Shown here piece by piece: positions 52,095-53,515 of a stretch of 53,515 bases of DNA. Within the stretch, counting starts at the first letter, position 1; each line of letters starts with the position of its first letter. The notes below the pieces were generated by a model. The model was not told where the DNA came from and did no database searches. It worked only from the letters and a program-made list of their open reading frames with translations. The position numbers and the translations under genes were made by a program. The stretch comes from an uncultured Nitrospira sp. (lineage in GTDB: Bacteria > Nitrospirota > Nitrospiria > Nitrospirales > Nitrospiraceae), in contig CABVSA010000005.1 in assembly GCA_902500805.1 (NCBI GenBank), forward strand, positions 1 through 53,515, read 5' to 3'.

Positions 52095-52520
52095 GAGCTT
52101 ACAGCTTAAAATGCCTCACTGCTTTGAAGTTCTCAGTAGAAGTCGTTTCATGATCCAGGTTCCTGGGAGCGAGTTGGTCCAACCCCAATAGTTATCAGAC
52201 GTTCTCCCACCTCCTGTGCAGGAAGCCACAGCTGGAATGTTGTGGAAGAAGGCATAGGGGGTGTTCTCTGCATTAATCAGATCCCTATAGGCGGCGTGCT
52301 GCCCGAATCCCCCTTCCTTCGGGCACAGTGATGTTTTCTGGGGAGGGTGTTAGCCCTGATATGGTGAGGGCCTTACCCAGAACTCAGCGGCTAGGATAGG
52401 TGTGGAGAGCTCGAAGTTTCGGTACCCGTATGGGTAGCTCGACATCGTGTGCAGAAAATGGATGGCTTTTGAGTTGGTTGTGTTTGTGATCGATGTGCTG
52501 GTTTGTCATTCATTCGAATG
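52095..52520. other. Intergenic region, no gene; one weak hairpin
   Basis: No protein-coding frame is supported. GCCCGAA (52301-52307) and TTCGGGC (52318-52324) form a 7-bp stem with a 10-base loop and could end the two-component operon transcript or belong to a small RNA. I see no known riboswitch consensus. Confidence 0.4.
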
Positions 52521-52550
52521 ATAGGGCGGTCTTGATGAAGACCGCCCTAT
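52521..52550. terminator. Strong 13-bp hairpin terminator
   Basis: ATAGGGCGGTCTT (52521-52533) and AAGACCGCCCTAT (52538-52550) pair perfectly around a GATG loop. It lies 20 bases after the stop of the minus-strand BACON gene, the usual place for a terminator, though a T-run is missing. Confidence 0.7.
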
Positions 52551-52569
52551 GCCATGTTCTCTATCAGGA

Positions 52570-53515
52570 TCAGTAGACGCTCTTGCTCACCTCGTTGGAA
52601 TATCCACTTTCATTTCCCGCGATATCAAAGGCCGTCACGACAAAGAAGTAGGTTTTCCCGAATTCGAGGCCTGTTGCTTGGTAGCTTGTCACATTGCCAC
52701 GAAGCATCGCGATGACACTTCCTTGGTCATATCTCCCCGAGATTGTTGATCGGTAGACCTTATATCCAGCCAAATCTGTTTCGCTATTGGCCTTCCACGT
52801 CAATGTCGCGGATGAACTCGACGGAGCGTTGAGTGTCAGCGTAATCGTTACAGTCTTGATGGTGCCTCCACTGGTCACTGTAACGGTTGCCTGGTTCTCT
52901 CCCTGAATTGCCTTTGAGGTGTCCACGTTGGCGGTGATGGTTCCATTGGCAGCTCCAGAAGTCTGACTGAGCGAAAGCCATGCGGCGGTTTTTGTTGCTG
53001 TCCAGGATCCACTGGCCTGCACGGCGATGGCCTTGCTCGCTGGGTTGGCCAACCCTTGGGTTGCCGTAAAGGCAAGGCTATTTGATGAGAGGGTCAAGGA
53101 ACCGGATGTGAGCGTCAGCGTCACGCCGATTGTTCTTGTCGTGCTTCCGGCCGTCACGGAAATGGTAGCATTATTGATCTGCGTTGAAACATTTCCGAGG
53201 TCAACGCTTGCGATAATTGTCCCGTTGCCGGAACCGGAGGTCGTGTTCAACTTAAGCCAGGCAGCATTGACGCTGGCCGTCCAGGTGCCATTTGCTGTGA
53301 CGTTCACAGATTGGTTGGCCGGATTGGAGCTGCCCGACACGCCTGTATAGGTCAGTGATGATGGACTGAGTGTGATCGAGGTCGTCGGTGCCGGCGTCAC
53401 GCTCAAGGTGACGGAGATTGCAACGGGTTGTGCGCCAGGTGCACTGAGCGTGATGGTCCCGGTGTGGGTACCGACGCCGAGGGAGCCCAGCACGGGGGTA
53501 ATGGTGACAGTGCCA
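52570..53515 (-). CDS. BACON-repeat surface protein with C-terminal fibronectin type III-like domain, partial
   Basis: The frame is open to the right edge of the window, so the N-terminal part is missing. At least 315 residues are seen. Two or more BACON-type repeats are visible (SLTYTGVSGSSNPANQSVNV..GTWTASVNAAWLKLN and SLAFTATQGLANPASKAIAV..GSWTATKTAAWLSLS), each followed by SG..NGTI.A.VD and a strand ..TVT..G....V.VTLT. A fibronectin III-like domain closes it (ATLTWKANSETDLAGYKVYRS... and FVVTAFDIAGNESGYSNEV). Such domains bind carbohydrate or serve as spacers in secreted and surface proteins. No anchor is seen at the C terminus. Confidence 0.88.
   Translation of the reverse strand, partial: GTVTITPVLGSLGVGTHTGTITLSAPGAQPVAISVTLSVTPAPTTSITLSPSSLTYTGVSGSSNPANQSVNVTANGTWTASVNAAWLKLNTTSGSGNGTIIASVDLGNVSTQINNATISVTAGSTTRTIGVTLTLTSGSLTLSSNSLAFTATQGLANPASKAIAVQASGSWTATKTAAWLSLSQTSGAANGTITANVDTSKAIQGENQATVTVTSGGTIKTVTITLTLNAPSSSSATLTWKANSETDLAGYKVYRSTISGRYDQGSVIAMLRGNVTSYQATGLEFGKTYFFVVTAFDIAGNESGYSNEVSKSVY

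Noticed and set aside
52301..52324. Riboswitch or small RNA at the 7-bp hairpin
   Set aside because: No conserved riboswitch core could be found around it; left as a plain hairpin.
1..53515. tRNA genes, rRNA genes, CRISPR arrays and intact insertion sequences
   Set aside because: Looked for on both strands; no cloverleaf-like T-arm, no regular spaced repeats and no transposase coding frame were seen.

Overview
The window looks like part of a Nitrospira-type chromosome (phylum Nitrospirota). This is an inference. It rests on moderately high GC, on a mix of gene families that fits such genomes (kup, clpB, comM, PilZ-free envelope genes, many small lipoproteins), and on long palindromic intergenic repeats with a GTTCTCGCAT...CTTCGCTCGCT core that I remember from Nitrospira genomes. 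There is no rRNA, tRNA, CRISPR array or intact insertion sequence. Apart from the repeats, the only signs of mobility are a plasmid-style partition cassette and a decayed gene duplication.

Layout, left to right. 1-2.3 kb: end of a repeat, then small stress or hypothetical proteins (CsbD-like, a phage-type conserved protein, an acidic protein). 2.6-5 kb: a B12-binding radical SAM enzyme, probably with a CTG start, and a lipoprotein. 5.3-9.7 kb: transketolase, then a minus-strand parA-parB pair related to IncC/KorB of IncP plasmids, with two identical-core 20-bp palindromes next to parB that look like non-canonical parS sites. 10.6-18 kb: small envelope proteins, a GlxA-type AraC regulator divergent from an ABM monooxygenase, a degenerate secreted nuclease, an outer-membrane barrel, a lipoprotein hydrolase and a patatin lipoprotein. 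18.2-22.4 kb: a family-1 glycosyltransferase, Kup, a DUF4160/DUF2442 pair, and the last 103 bp of a second kup gene.

23.4-36 kb is entirely minus strand and is the most distinctive part. A four-gene run encodes a cytochrome P450, an unrecognised two-TM protein with an internally duplicated domain, a DyP-type peroxidase and a membrane metallophosphoesterase. Separately, a Tat-exported flavin amine oxidase leads into pxpB-pxpA-pxpC (5-oxoprolinase), in which pxpA carries a homopolymer frameshift. 36-44.6 kb: bactofilin, DUF423 protein, a dienelactone hydrolase-like protein lacking its nucleophile, a Gfo/Idh/MocA oxidoreductase, a stand-alone RAM-domain protein and the ComM ATPase. 44.6-53.5 kb: ClpB, a membrane protein, a histidine kinase / lipoprotein / NtrC-type regulator operon laid out like E. 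coli qseE-qseG-qseF (glrK-qseG-glrR), and the C-terminal part of a BACON-repeat surface protein cut by the right edge.

The best candidates for something undescribed are the P450/duplicated-membrane-protein/DyP/phosphoesterase operon and the chromosomal KorB-type partition system with its own palindrome. Smaller surprises are three catalytically degenerate or broken enzymes, a kup tandem remnant whose six differences are all synonymous, and a composite repeat whose left arm can pair with either of two right arms.
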